From: Heterostelium multicystogenum
Taxonomy: Eukaryota; Evosea; Eumycetozoa; Acytosteliales; Acytosteliaceae
Assembly (NCBI GenBank): GCA_003667245.1
Contig: RCNN01000507.1
Coordinates: 30,777 to 94,776, forward strand
Direction of reading: 5' to 3'
DNA: 64,000 nucleotides
The position numbers were made by a program, and so were the translations under genes. The notes under the pieces are model-generated. The model did not search any database, had not been told where the DNA came from, and saw only the letters and a list, made by a program, of their open reading frames with translations. Positions 47,145 to 59,782 of this stretch are shown here, piece after piece; the stretch's first letter is position 1; every line of letters starts with the position of its first letter.

Positions 47145-50100
47145 ATGTATAATTACAACAAAAAAATATATCTATTTTGCATATGTATTACTATTTTAAC
47201 TATAATTAATGTATCACAGGGTAATGAATATTATTATTAATAGTTTAATTGTAGTACTTACTAATATATAAAAAATAAAGTTAATTCACAAAATGCTTTG
47301 ACTCTTTTCAAAGTTTCTATGTTTCCCCCATTATTTCCAACAACAACTGTAAAGCTGTGTGAGGTTGGTCTTTCTTTAATGTTCTCTGCAAACTTTTCCA
47401 TAGATCCTGTAAATCTTAGTATTAATTCTAATAGTTTACCTGTTAATTCAATACAAGAAGATCTATCAAAACAGATTTTCTTTTTCAAATACTCTGTGGC
47501 ACCAATAATATCTCCTGTTTTAAATGTTACTTTTACCAACTCCACATATGGAAATCAATTTTTCAGCCCGATGGGACCATCATGTAATTGTATGTAAAGT
47601 TAACCTCTCTTTATCTAGTTTTCTTATATTAATCTTTTTTATAGATATTCTTTTTGATAATTTTAATATAAAGAGCTTTACAAAGATAGCATCTAAAGAC
47701 CCATTCACAATGGCTTTTAATGCAGAATTTTTAATAGTTCCTCAGATTAGTTCTTCGAATCCATACCTCTATGAGATTCAATGCAGCATCGCAACACCGT
47801 ACAAATGTGATATGACCCTTTCTTCATCCAATAACCTATACCTTGTTTATGTTCATTTGTATCCCAACTATTTGCCTAAAGATCTAAAGTCAAACATTAC
47901 TATTGATTTTTATTTATTGAATAGTAAATATTCCTATACATTTGCTTCTCCCTTTATTCCTTCGAACTGTAAGTATTTTATTAGAAGATAAAGAATTATT
48001 GTTAATTTAAATTATAAAGATACTGTTGGTTCAGAAAAAGTATCCTTTGATATTGTACCAAAAAGCACAGTCATCTACACAGAGGATTTCACAAAACAAG
48101 CTTCAACTATAAATCCTATTGCCTTGGCATATTTTTCTAATGTAAACCAATCAAGATTATTCTATTCCGATGGAGGTTCTCCTAAATATTATCAGTTCTT
48201 AAAAGTTGGACAAAGAGGCAATATAGGTTTATATTATGGAGGATTCTCTTATGGATTAAAACCCATTTTCAAATTTAACAAACCTATATCTGCTCGAATC
48301 AATCATCATTGGGTCCTGTAGGAACTATAACAAAGAAATTTATGAGTATGTCAACATTATATATTTTATAAGGCAATATATTAATTCCTTTAAATGACAG
48401 ACTTTAATGGATATGTAAATATTTCCCAATATTTAATTCAAAATACAACATTTGTAAGAAGTGAAATATCTTCTCTAAATTTACAGGATATAATTTTTGA
48501 ATCAAGTACCATCAATTATAAAAGTATTTCTGCTATTTTGAAAATATCCGTACAAGTCTAATGAAACAGGATATTACTATAAATTTGAGGAGCCAATACC
48601 AAAAGAGTTTTCCGGAATGTATTTTTCAAATCCAGATATATCTTTTAGTAGTAGTATACAAATTCCTAATAAATTAATAAGTAAGTATTTGATTAGAAGA
48701 AAAATAATATGTTATTAATTAAAAACTATAAGGGTTGGCTCCTAAATGGAAAGTATATAAAATATCAATGATGAAGGTGTCTTCTTATTATTATGTTTTC
48801 AGTATTTCCATTGAAACAACGTTTCCTATTAGAATGATCGATGTTGGTGATGATCAGTATCTTTATACTTCTGACTTAATTGAAGGAACAACCAACAATG
48901 GAACATATGAAAAACTGTTACCTATTATCAAATCATTTATTGGATACAAAGTGACTATTTATATGACAAGTGGAGATCAATTTACTCTCTATGGAGGACA
49001 AGCTTATAATTCCGATTTCAATATACTACCTTATTTTAAACCATCCAATTTTAAAGGTAACCCATACTAATTTATCCATTATTTACTTAAAATACTAATT
49101 TCAAAAATAGAAACTTATAGTTTTAAGAATCTTACATATTTTAGCTTTAGATATAGTGAATGGGATATATCTTCATCTAATACCAATACTCTGTACTTAA
49201 ATTTCAGTAACTCATATCAAGATTTAATTCCTACTCTTACATTCAATGATAAAGATCAGTTCAATGGTTTCTATAATCCGGCATTGATGCTTTACGTAAT
49301 TGAATTTAATTCATCTTTCCCCATCATGAATGGAAATGTAGATTACACAATTTCTGATCTGTATACAGGTTCAACAATTCCATCCTATCTTATTCCTTTC
49401 AATTCTACATTTAAAATTATTAATTCAAGTAAGTAAACAATTTAATTTTTCCATTATTTTACTAATGAATACTTTTAAAGTTGATATATATCCTCCAACT
49501 CTTGTTGGAGTAAAAGCCTATCCAGGGACAACATTTTTCTTCAATCAAAGTCTACCTAATGTAGAAATAGGATGGCTTATTGTAATAGAAGATGTTGCTA
49601 ATGATACTTATGGATCTGTAGATATAGTTAGTGACATTGATGCAAACCCTGTCAGATTGACCTTTGATAGTTTCAATTTGACATCAGTTAATTCTGATAT
49701 AAAGACCTATAAAATAGTTGTTCCCAATGACTTTTTTGGTAGTTCTAAGAATATTTCAATGAAGAATATGATTCTGGGAGATCCATTAAGAAGAGAACAA
49801 CTTTTTAATCCTCTAACAAATATATCCACTGATCCCTCATCAAAAAATGAACTAAAAATTGAGATCATTTTTTCTTGTAAGTTAAATATGCGATAGATTA
49901 TAAATATAACTTAAATAGATTTATTATAAACTAACTTTATGAAAAGACTCCAAAACAGAATCCGTTCCATATATTACTCAATTGAATGTAGCCCCAGAGG
50001 TAGAAATATATAGCAATAATAGGGTAGTTGAATTCAAACTCCAAGTCAATTATGTTCCTTACTCTTATCATGCAAGAGATCTCCCTATTATTGTCATAAC

Positions 50101-51792
50101 TTCTGAGAATGGACAAATTCTAAATTCTAGTTGTACTTTAAATCAAAATCGAACTAAGTCCACCATTGGAAATTATTATTCAAAGATTAATCTTCCATAT
50201 GGCTTTGGATTAAATACACTTTTCATATCTGTATATGGATTGGTAAATGAGTATTCAACCTATAACTCTTACACTCCTACAGATTTAAAAAATAGTAATC
50301 TTCCATTCAATATAACTAGAAAAACTACCAGAGATACACCTATTATCGAATCTTCCAGTTTATTAACTTCAAGAGGTGGCTCACTCACACTGTTTGGAAA
50401 ATTATTTGGATCCTCAACAGATAAGATAAAATGTTTGATTAACTATAATGATGGTTTGGGATTCCAAGATGCTCCAATAGACTTATTCTCCAGTGTTGCA
50501 TTACAGCTCAACAATAGAATTAATCCTACCAACTCTAGTTTAATTGACGTGATTGTTACAAAGAATAATGTTAGTTCTAATACATTCACAATCAACATCT
50601 TTAAAGTGGCTATTGACCCCAATCCTCCGGGTCCTAATATATGTCCTGGTACCCCACCTTGCAATGATCATGGATCCTGTCAAAACAGTGTTTGCTATTG
50701 TGATTCAAATTGGGCTGGACCATCATGTTCATCTAGTATGTATCTGGTGGTGTAATTGTGGTGTATTTTAAATTGCAATCTTGATTCTAATTTAAATTTT
50801 TGTTAAAATATTAGAAATTATCATTATTCCATCACCTCCGGCTCAACCAGACCCCACAACTAATATCACAGTTACAGACCCCAAATTTATACACAAGAAA
50901 CATCACATCCAATATCAAAGTCATTGAAGTGAGAGAGATTGATAGTCTGAAGAACACAGTTAGTTTATACAGATTATCAGATTGGAATTTCAATGATCTT
51001 TCGAATGAAAACTGATCACCCAAAATATCATTATGAAAGTATTTTGGAGAATACCAAAACATCATTGAATATTTCTATCGAATTCTTTAAAGATGAAACA
51101 TCGATTGATTTTGGAGGACAACAGTTATTGATATCACCATCATCAATCAAATATTCAATCAACATATCATCATTTGATTTCAAAGAAGTCACAAACTATC
51201 TTCAGGTGGTCATGGAAGCAAACCATCCAAGGATCAGATAAAGATTCATGTTCATCCAAACAAATTGGAAGTTCTTCTTCAGACAATGATTTCCAATGGA
51301 TCAAGATGAGCATTGACAAAACAAGTTTGTATGGTCGTTTCATTTCATTTGGAATCATTGATTCAAAACCAAACAAAGATTGACAATCAAATTCTTGACA
51401 ATCTAAATGGGTTCTGATTCATCCAACTTCAGATCTACCATCATTGGAATCACTATCCCTTATTACAATGATTTTGTTCAACTAGATCCCGATTTTTTCT
51501 AACCTTATAGATGTAGATGGTGATCCTCTTGACCAGTTGTGTGAATCTAAATCCAAAAAGGGTTTATCAATGGGAATAATTGCCGCGATTGTCGTATCGT
51601 CCATTGTTTTGTTTTTCAATTGTCGTTGCTATCATCATTTACCGAGTCAAAAGAGCCGAAAGCATCAGACAAAAAATTGACATGGAGCACAGATTGAAAA
51701 AAGCTATAAACATTGTGAAGATCCCAATAATTTATTTAAGAATAAAACAAAGTGTAAATCTAAAAATCATCAGATATTTTAAAAGAAACTGA
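47145..51792 (+). CDS. ComC-like EGF/TIG-domain membrane protein, copy 1
   Basis: Exon 1 (47145-47220) encodes a signal peptide (KIYLFCICITILTIINVSQG). About ten short introns separate exons that encode a long Asn-glycosylation-rich ectodomain: repeats with LIEGTTNNGTYEKLLP and YGGQAYNS, a TIG/IPT-like segment (TPIIESSSLLTSRGGSLTLFG) and one EGF-like module (CPGTPPCNDHGSC, NSVCYCDSNWAGPSC). Then a juxtamembrane domain, a transmembrane helix (MGIIAAIVVSSIV onward) and a short basic tail. The architecture matches the ComC family of dictyostelid surface proteins linked to cell communication. Exons up to 50755 are clean; from 50830 onward indels interrupt the frame. A frame continuing to about 52015 may belong to the tail. 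Confidence 0.75.
50909..51440 (+). repeat. Near-identical block, copy 1
   Basis: 532 bases coding for the juxtamembrane domain of the first ComC-like gene. It matches 55745-56271 with no substitution; the differences are nine one-base indels, mainly in short homopolymers. Outside the block the two genes diverge strongly. Confidence 0.95.
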
Positions 51793-52015
51793 TCTTCTTC
51801 ATCTTCTTAGGGATCACAAATCTTATAAAGATAAAATTGGACGGTTTAAAAATCTAAAAGATATTTTAAATTTTATGTTGATTTTTAATATCTCAGAAAT
51901 ATCTATTTTTCCAAAATATCGCGCAGGAACATTTGAACAAGAATTTTCATCTCTCTTGAAAAAAACAATCTACATTTGTGATGATAGTGTCCCATTCATT
52001 TTAACTCTTAAATAA
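51650..52015 (+). other. Coding-like stretch after copy 1 transmembrane helix
   Basis: Past the copy 1 stop a frame stays open for over 70 codons (DLLHLLRDHKSYKDKIGRF, ending DSVPFILTLK) with protein-like composition but no ATG. In a shifted frame it connects back through HCEDPNNLFKNKTKCKSK to the membrane-proximal tail. It may be the true cytoplasmic tail beyond an indel in an A5 run, or a fragment of another gene. Confidence 0.35.
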
Positions 52016-52032
52016 TATGCAAATATAAAAAA

Positions 52033-55000
52033 ATGGGATATTTATACTTAATTATACTTATTACTTTTATTAATTGTATGGATAAAAAATATATAGATCT
52101 ATCAATCTAACTTTTATACTAATACAATAAAAAAGTTTGCAATGGTCAAAAATGTTACTTTAGTAAAGTCATTAGGATTGCCCAAATACTTTTGCGTCTG
52201 AATCGGGATTGTGTGACTCTGGTATTTCTGTAGTATTGGCAGCTAACTTTTTAATCATTCCAGACAATCTTGTATTGGATGGTGCTTCATCATTTACTTT
52301 TAAAAGTAAAATTCAAGATGATTTGATGAATCAAGTATTCTATTTCACTTTTCAGATTAGTGGAGGTGTGAGTTTTAATATCACTTGACTATATAACTCT
52401 ACTTATGGAAACTTTTCATATAAATGATAGATACTACTTGTGAAGGTACTGCCTAGTTTATATCTATCAATAGATCAGAAATATTAATGTCTATACTATT
52501 ATCTAATTTAGGTGTTAATAACTCAAATCTTTATGATATCGAAAGTGTAACTGATATAGCATTAATTGATACCTTTATCATGACTTTCTATATCAACTTC
52601 AGGATCAACATTAATATAAGCACAAATCACCCACCTTTTGGATATAATATCATTCCAAAATATATCTTCTCCATATCAAATTGAGATGATTTTGGTGAAG
52701 TCAAATGTATACTTGGTCAAGTTGTCACTTCTTCCTGTATATATAACTTTACAACCAAATATATATTTGGGTTTTACTCTTAACTCAATCAATAGAGATT
52801 AATTATCAAATCATTATTCCCTTGGAAATTGTAAGGATTAAGGATTACATAGTAGTTCAATTCAATTTATTAATGGTCTATATACTTCATTTAGAGTAAC
52901 TCTGGAGAACCCAATGATACAATACAAGACTTATCCTGCATCCAATATAACCTACTATGAAGATTTTACAAGACAAATGGCGTCTATGAACAAATACTCC
53001 CACTATTTTGGTTAAAAATAGTACAATTGCTAGATTTGTTTATAAAAATTCACTTAGCTTCTAAAGTTTTTTCTCGGTATCAATTATTGTCCCAAAATGG
53101 ACCAGAAAGACTCTATAATAGGAGGATATCAAGAGGAGATGGATAATGTTTCTGAAATGCATACTAGTTTCATGTATGGAGTATAGTTTATGGTTAGATG
53201 ACACAACTCAGATTAGAAAAGTAAAAAGAGGTAATTATAGTATTAAGTATTTTTTTATCATAAGAGTCTAATAGTTTAAAAAGGATATTCTGCAAATATC
53301 AATCTTTCCCAATATTCAAATGCTTCAATTGGCACCACTTTCATAACCTCTGTTGTAATAACCAATTATCTATTACCTGTTGAATTTGAAACAACTACAT
53401 TAAAAAACATTGGAAATTATTTGGTTATGCATCCTTTCGCTAGAAATTCAAGTGGTTTCCTTTATAAAATAGAAGAAACAGTTTCCATAAATTTTACTGG
53501 TATCTATATAATCAAATCTCCCACATTTGGAATTTTAGATACAATTACAATCGTTAATCCGAAAAGTAAGATTTATCCTTATCCTATTATGAATTTCTAT
53601 TAATATTTAAATTATTAAATATAGGTCGAGCAATGAAAAAGAGCCTTATCATTAATTCTGTTCAATTTATTCCTGTTAATTATTATCATTTTATTGTTCG
53701 AATATCTATTAATTCTTCTGTAGAAATTAAATATATTTCAATTGATGGAAGTTTATTATTAAGCTCTGATTTAATTGAAGGAACACCCAGACTAGGAACT
53801 TATGAAAAAAATTCCAATGACCTGCCCTACTAAAATATTCCATTGAAATTACTGATGTAATGGAGAATGTAGATACTTTTGATGGTGGACAAATTTATAA
53901 CTCCAACCTGTTAAGTCTACCCTATACTAAACCATATAATTTACAAGGTAATTAAATTTATTGTAGTTCAAATTATTTTGTTTACTTCACCTTATTTTAA
54001 TTTAGCAATGTTTGACACATATAATCTTACATTTTTCAGATTCCAGTATAGCGAATGGGATGTTTAAAATGAATGATTCTAATACCTTGTTTTTCAATTT
54101 GACCAATTCTTACCCTGATTTAGTACCAACTCTGACCATTTCTGATAAATATGAATTTCCATGGCTTTTATCATCCGGTGTTGGCTTTATATGTAATCAA
54201 TTTCAACAATACATTTCCACTGGTAAATGGTCCAATTGATTATACATTATCAGATTTGAAAACAGGTTCCATTATTCCTTCTGTTTTAATCCCATTTAAT
54301 TCCTCATTGACAATAGTAAATCAGGTTATGTATTTCTTCTTTATAAGCTCATGGAAATTATGTTAATATAATTTATAGATGGAGTTATTCCTGCAACTTT
54401 AATATCAATTACAGCTTTCCCAAGTACTCAGGTCTTATATAGTAAAAAACATTAATATTGGTTGGGATCTAACTATATATGATTTAATTGGATTTGAATG
54501 CGGTTCTTTTGATCTTGTATCCAAATATGGATGTCAACCCAATTAAAGTTAATTTTGACCGACAAAGCCTTGTTTCTGGAAATTTCACTTTGGGTACATA
54601 TCATATACCAGTTCCATTACATGACGTTGGAGTTTTCAAAACTATATCTATAAGTAATCTTGTTTTGGTAAATCAAACAAAAAGGTTGCAGCCATTTAAT
54701 CCACTTGTATCAGTTCTTGATAAATATTCCAACCAGCTTAATATATCAGTCAACTATTCAGGTTTGTTATAAATTACAAATTAATATTCGTATTATTAAT
54801 TTGAAACGTATTTTTAGATTCATATATGAACAGCATTCCAAAGATTGATTCTTTAAATTTACCAGTGAAGTGGAAATCTATTCATCAAATAGACTTGTCG
54901 AATTTCTTGTTGAAAATAGACTATGGAAACAGTAAATACTCTAAATTAAATTCACCAATATTTGTGTTGACTTCAGAAAATGGTGAAATATTTAATGTAT

Positions 55001-56501
55001 CATCCACATTATCTCCCAAAAATTCAGTATTATATGCAAATTACAAAGCCTCAGCCAACTTCCATATGGTTTCGGATTAAATTTGATTTATGTATCAGTA
55101 TATGAATAGTTGATGCATTGTCTAACTATAATGCCTATCTCCCGAAAGATCTAAACGATAATGGATTTCCATTCTATATTAAAAGAAATACCAATAGAGA
55201 GTATCCAATAATAGAGTCTTCTAGTCTTTCTTTCATCAAGAGGAGGTTCACTGACTTTGTATGGAAAGCTTTTGAAATCCTGATGATAAAGTTAGTTGTT
55301 TTATCAATTTATAACATGGCCTAGGTTATCAAATGACCGAGTACGATTTTCTATCGAATGTGTTATTCAATTCAACAATAGAATCAAACAGACCAATGCA
55401 AGCTCAAATTGATGTCATTTTAACCAAGAACAAAAAGGAATCCAATATATTCACAATAATCTTTTTGTAACAAGAATTAATTCTAATCCGTCCAACCCTA
55501 ATCTATGCCCGGGAACTCCTCTTTGAATAATCAAGGAGTTTGTAAAAATGGAGTATGTCAATGTCAACCTAATTGGTTTGGACCATCATGTCAATCTCGT
55601 ATGTATTCTTTCTTCTGCCTCATCTTATGAAAATAACTTACATTCTCTTTAGAAATCATAGTGTACCTAATCCTCCTGCTCAACCAGATCCGACAACTAA
55701 CATAACTATTCAACAACCAATCAAACTAAATAACAATATTACTACCAATATCAAAGTCATTGAAGTGAGAGAGATTGATAGTCTGAAGAACACAGTTAGT
55801 TTATACAGATTATCAGATTGGAATTTCAATGATCTTTCGAATGAAACTGATCACCCAAAATATCATTATGAAAGTATTTTGGAGAATACCAAAACATCAT
55901 TGAATATTTCTATCGAATTCTTTAAAGATGAACATCGATGATTTTGGAGGACAACAGTTATTGATATCACCATCATCAATCAAATATTCAATCAACATAT
56001 CATCATTTGATTTCAAAGAAGTCACAAACTATCTTCAGGTGGTCATGGAAGCAACCATCCAAGGATCAGATAAAGATTCATGTTCATCCAAACAAATTGG
56101 AAGTTCTTCTTCAGACAATGATTTCCAATGGATCAAGATGAGCATTGACAAAACAAGTTTGTATGGTCGTTTCATTTCATTTGGAATCATTGATTCAAAA
56201 CCAACAAAAGATTGACAATCAAATTCTGACAATTCTAAATGGTTCTGATTCATCCAACTTCAGATCTACCAGAATAGGAATCACTATCCCTTATTCCAAC
56301 AGTTAGCACAATTAGACCCTGACTTTTCAAACCTTATTGATGTTAATGGCGAAGATTCTGATCAAATTTGCTACAATAATCCAAACAAAAGACTTTTCAA
56401 ATGGTGTTATTGCTGCAATAGTTGTTGGATCCATTGTTTTCATTTCAATTATCATTGGTACAGTTATTTATGCCAAGCAAAAAATTGAAAATGAGAAATG
56501 A
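52033..56501 (+). pseudogene. ComC-like EGF/TIG membrane protein, copy 2, heavily interrupted
   Basis: Begins with a signal-peptide-like MGYLYLIILITFINC and follows the same domain order as copy 1: NSTYGNF, a SSDLIEGTPRLGTYEK repeat, DGGQIYNSNLLSLPY, EYPIIESSSL TIG-like part, an EGF-like module (near 55500-55590, partly broken), the juxtamembrane block and a transmembrane helix (VIAAIVVGSIVFISIIIG). The longest open piece is about 120 codons; stops and shifts occur every 100-300 bases from 52200 to 55600, far more often than in copy 1's matching exons. It may be a decaying duplicate or a poorly called region. Because the 3' block shows only indel differences, some breaks are surely errors. 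Called a pseudogene with modest confidence. Confidence 0.5.
55745..56271 (+). repeat. Near-identical block, copy 2
   Basis: 527 bases matching 50909-51440. Either recent gene conversion or a very young partial duplication; see findings for the indel-only pattern. Confidence 0.95.
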
Positions 56502-56612
56502 AGTATCAAACTTGAAAATAAGTTGGAAAGAATGAAAAATAAATGAACATAGACTATTTTTTCTAGTTTTGAGAATTTCCAATGTTTATTTAACGAGTTA
56601 AATCAATTGGCA

Positions 56613-59376
56613 TTAAAATATATTTTCATTAAGATTGTTGCCAATATTTTCTATAAAAGTCTCAATTTCGGGAATGGTCTTCATCTTAAGGACTTTTGAG
56701 CCACTAAAAAGGTAAGAAATTGATGTTAGTCCTAGATCTACTTACAAAGAGAATGTGAGGATACATACGGATTGCATGACGGATTCTTTGATTGTCTCAA
56801 AATCATTGTCACCGATTTGAATTGAATTTCCAATCTCTTTTAATGATAGTGTACAGCTCTACAGTACCTTTAAAACTATCTTTTGTAGCAGTAGTACTAT
56901 TATTTTCTAAGTTTAAACATTAAACTTAACTTATAGAGGGCAAACAGCTCTGAAATATTGCCCCAGTGCTACCGTTTTAATAGTCTCAATCGGATGGTCG
57001 ACCAATTTAACAACTTCAGTTATAATAAACACCTGCATATTTTATGGAAAAACAGAGGTACTGAATAGAGTCAAACTGGTTAACATGCCAAGAGAAGAAG
57101 TGATGTTAGTGATCGTTTGTTCATCTGTTATGAGATCTTTATCGTTCTGCTTGGTGATTTCCTTCATATATGATTTATAAACTTCATTATCCACAACGAT
57201 AAAACCTTGAGCAAATATTGATACGTTGACCAGAGATATGGTTCGAATTTCTCTCCCAATCTCTCTGCGAATCTGATATGTGCACGCATATAATGGTCAG
57301 TGTACTTATATTGAGTGGAGGTTCCATCTTTCGATATCAGCAATGGTATCAGAGACCACAATATCGAAACTGTTGTCATCCTCTGGGATTTGAGTACCTA
57401 AACTGCTGATGCCTCGATATTCTACCTTGAAGTTATTGTTCTCTGTATACTTCTTGAGGATAGTTACGAGTAGTTCGAGTACTTAGGAAGGAAGTCATTG
57501 AGTTCTTCAATTCTCATCAAATTCATCAGATTCAAATATGCAAGTAGTAAGATTGATGGCTTGTTCCACAATCTCTATTTGGTTGTTCCAAACTTAGGTA
57601 TGGCTTTACAAAATTGAAAATCCTTGATTTAATATCTTCGTCGAGCACATCAGTGTCGATTTCATCGATCATTTCAGCCAATGTCTTAAAGGTCGCACAA
57701 AGAATGATATTGGATGGTTTTTTAAATGACAGTAGTGTTTGCAAGAACTTCTTGATAATGAAATGTTGAATATCCTTATAGTTTTGGAATATATTAGCCA
57801 GACAACTCCAAATAAGTCCATTGAATAATTTCATGTGGTGGTTTGTCGATCTTCTTAAGAAAATCTCTGTAAATAAAATGGAATGAGGTCAGTTGTCCCA
57901 TAAAGGGATGGAAAACAAGAATCATTAAATAACAATAATCAACATACCTATAAAATGCTGGACTTAACAAATTGAAGCAATCTAAATTGGCCAATAGAAT
58001 GGCATGAGCTATCATTCCTTGACATTTATTAGAGTCTTGAGATTTGTACCAACTACTCAAAATCAATTCAAATACAGCTCTTTTTGTTGTATCATCTGTT
58101 GATTGTTTAATTGAATCTATGGCTGCTTTTTGTTTTTCAGAAAGGGGATCGCTTAAACATATCTATACATTTTTGTAATACAATGGGTAAGTGGATCGTA
58201 AGTAAAACATCTCCCGAACAACAGAACTATAACCAACTACATACTGTGTATGGATTTGAACTCCACTGGGCAAGGAAATCGTCATAGAGAATTCTTTGAT
58301 CCATTTTAACATAAGATTAAAAAAGTCCTCAGAAATACGTTCGTTTATTTTAAAGTAGATAAATGGATGTACTATCGGCAGAAAATTAACGATGGTACCT
58401 GTTAATAGAATTATAAGTAACTTGGAAACAGATTCTCTACGTGCATGGATAATAATAATACTATATTAACTTACTGAATGGAATTGTAGTGGAATTTTAA
58501 TATTCCAAAGATAAAATCGTGGACTTTACGAGCATCATAAAACTTACTTCGTGTATAAGTGGCGATCAACTATGATGATTTGATTGTTAGCCTAAGTGAA
58601 ATAAAATGATTATTGTTTTTGAATCGAGGAACTTACGATTGAAAGCTCGTCCATATACTCTCCATCCTTCATTATATCAATCAATAAGAGCACCAGATGA
58701 ATCAAACATTTGATGGCATCAAATATTTTGGTACCAGGTAGTTCCTGGGCATTTACTATGCTGTTGAAAATCAAATCAAAACTGTCCTCCAAGTCTAAGT
58801 AATCCAAATATGAGGTTTGGATGTGGCTACATCAACAATGATTTTCATATGGCTGATATTCAATTCTGTGATCTTACTGAAGATTTGACGATAATAGTCT
58901 TGGTAGGAATCTAGACATAACACACCAAGATGATGTTTTGGTTAGTTAAAGATTTAGGATAGGTGTCCACAGATGGATACCAACCATTATCAACGATATA
59001 TTTGATAAATAGATTAGAAGTAAGTGATTCCAAAGATGAGATCTTCAATTCGTTTGTCTCTTCTCAAGCATAGATAATGACTTGGTGAGCAAGTTAGTCT
59101 GTTCCTTTTTAGAGAGAGATTCACCAACTAAACCATTTAATTTTTGAACAGCATCATCTATTGACTGATAGTGATAATGCAATGTAATTAGTAGGTGCTA
59201 CTTCTGAGTGATTAAGAATTCAAGATCGATGTTGGGATGGACCATCATACATTTTATCATGTGACTTTGTAAAGTCAGTAAACAAACTGTCAAAATCTAT
59301 CTTTACCATCTTTGACTCCTTTAAAACTACTACTACTACTATCAGTATCATGTGCTCTTTTATGATTGCCATCCAT
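56613..59376 (-). CDS. Unrecognised large alpha-helical protein
   Basis: Starts MDGNHKRAHDTDSSSSSFK (charged, Ser run) and ends IETFIENIGNNLNENIF. Many exons and slips give a discontinuous path of perhaps 850 residues. The readable pieces are amphipathic helices without low complexity: ESLTSNLFIKYIVDNGWYP, DSFDLIFNSIVNAQELPG, GMIAHAILLANLDCFNLL, IKKFLQTLLSFKKPSNII, FKTLAEMIDEIDTDVLDEDI and NEVYKSYMKEITKQNDKDLI. The pattern suggests a HEAT/ARM-like solenoid such as a karyopherin or a nuclear scaffold, but no diagnostic motif is seen. No transmembrane segment or signal peptide. Intron joints near 57840-57950, 58150, 58400-58470, 58560-58640 and 56700-56770 look plausible from GT..AG signals. 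The number of breaks is high; decay cannot be excluded. Confidence 0.5.
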
Positions 59377-59782
59377 TTTATATCTATATTCAAATGATAT
59401 ACTCCTAAAAAAAAATGTCTACATTTTATGTATGAAATTCCAAACGAAAATTAATATCTAAAACATCCAAAATATCTAGAATTAAATCAAAAAAATTTCG
59501 AAGTAATCAGTATTTTTTTCAAAAGGAATCTGACTTTGCATATGAATGGAATGTCAATCCAGGATTCCATTTGGTAAAATCTGATAATTTTTGCTTAACT
59601 AACTTATTTTGTTCAAAATATGAGGTAAATTGAAACAAGAAAATGTTAAGTTGAAGCTTCCGAGCCTTGGATTTCATGTCACTTATTCTATGAATTGAAG
59701 TTGATAGAAACTAATCTTGTTGGTTTGAGAAAAAATATTCTTAACAGTGAAATAATATTTTATTTGGTTCCATCTTCATGGT
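59377..59782. other. Intergenic stretch, no gene seen
   Basis: About 400 bases between the helical-protein start and the stop of the next minus-strand gene. AT-rich with A-runs; no motif. Confidence 0.5.
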
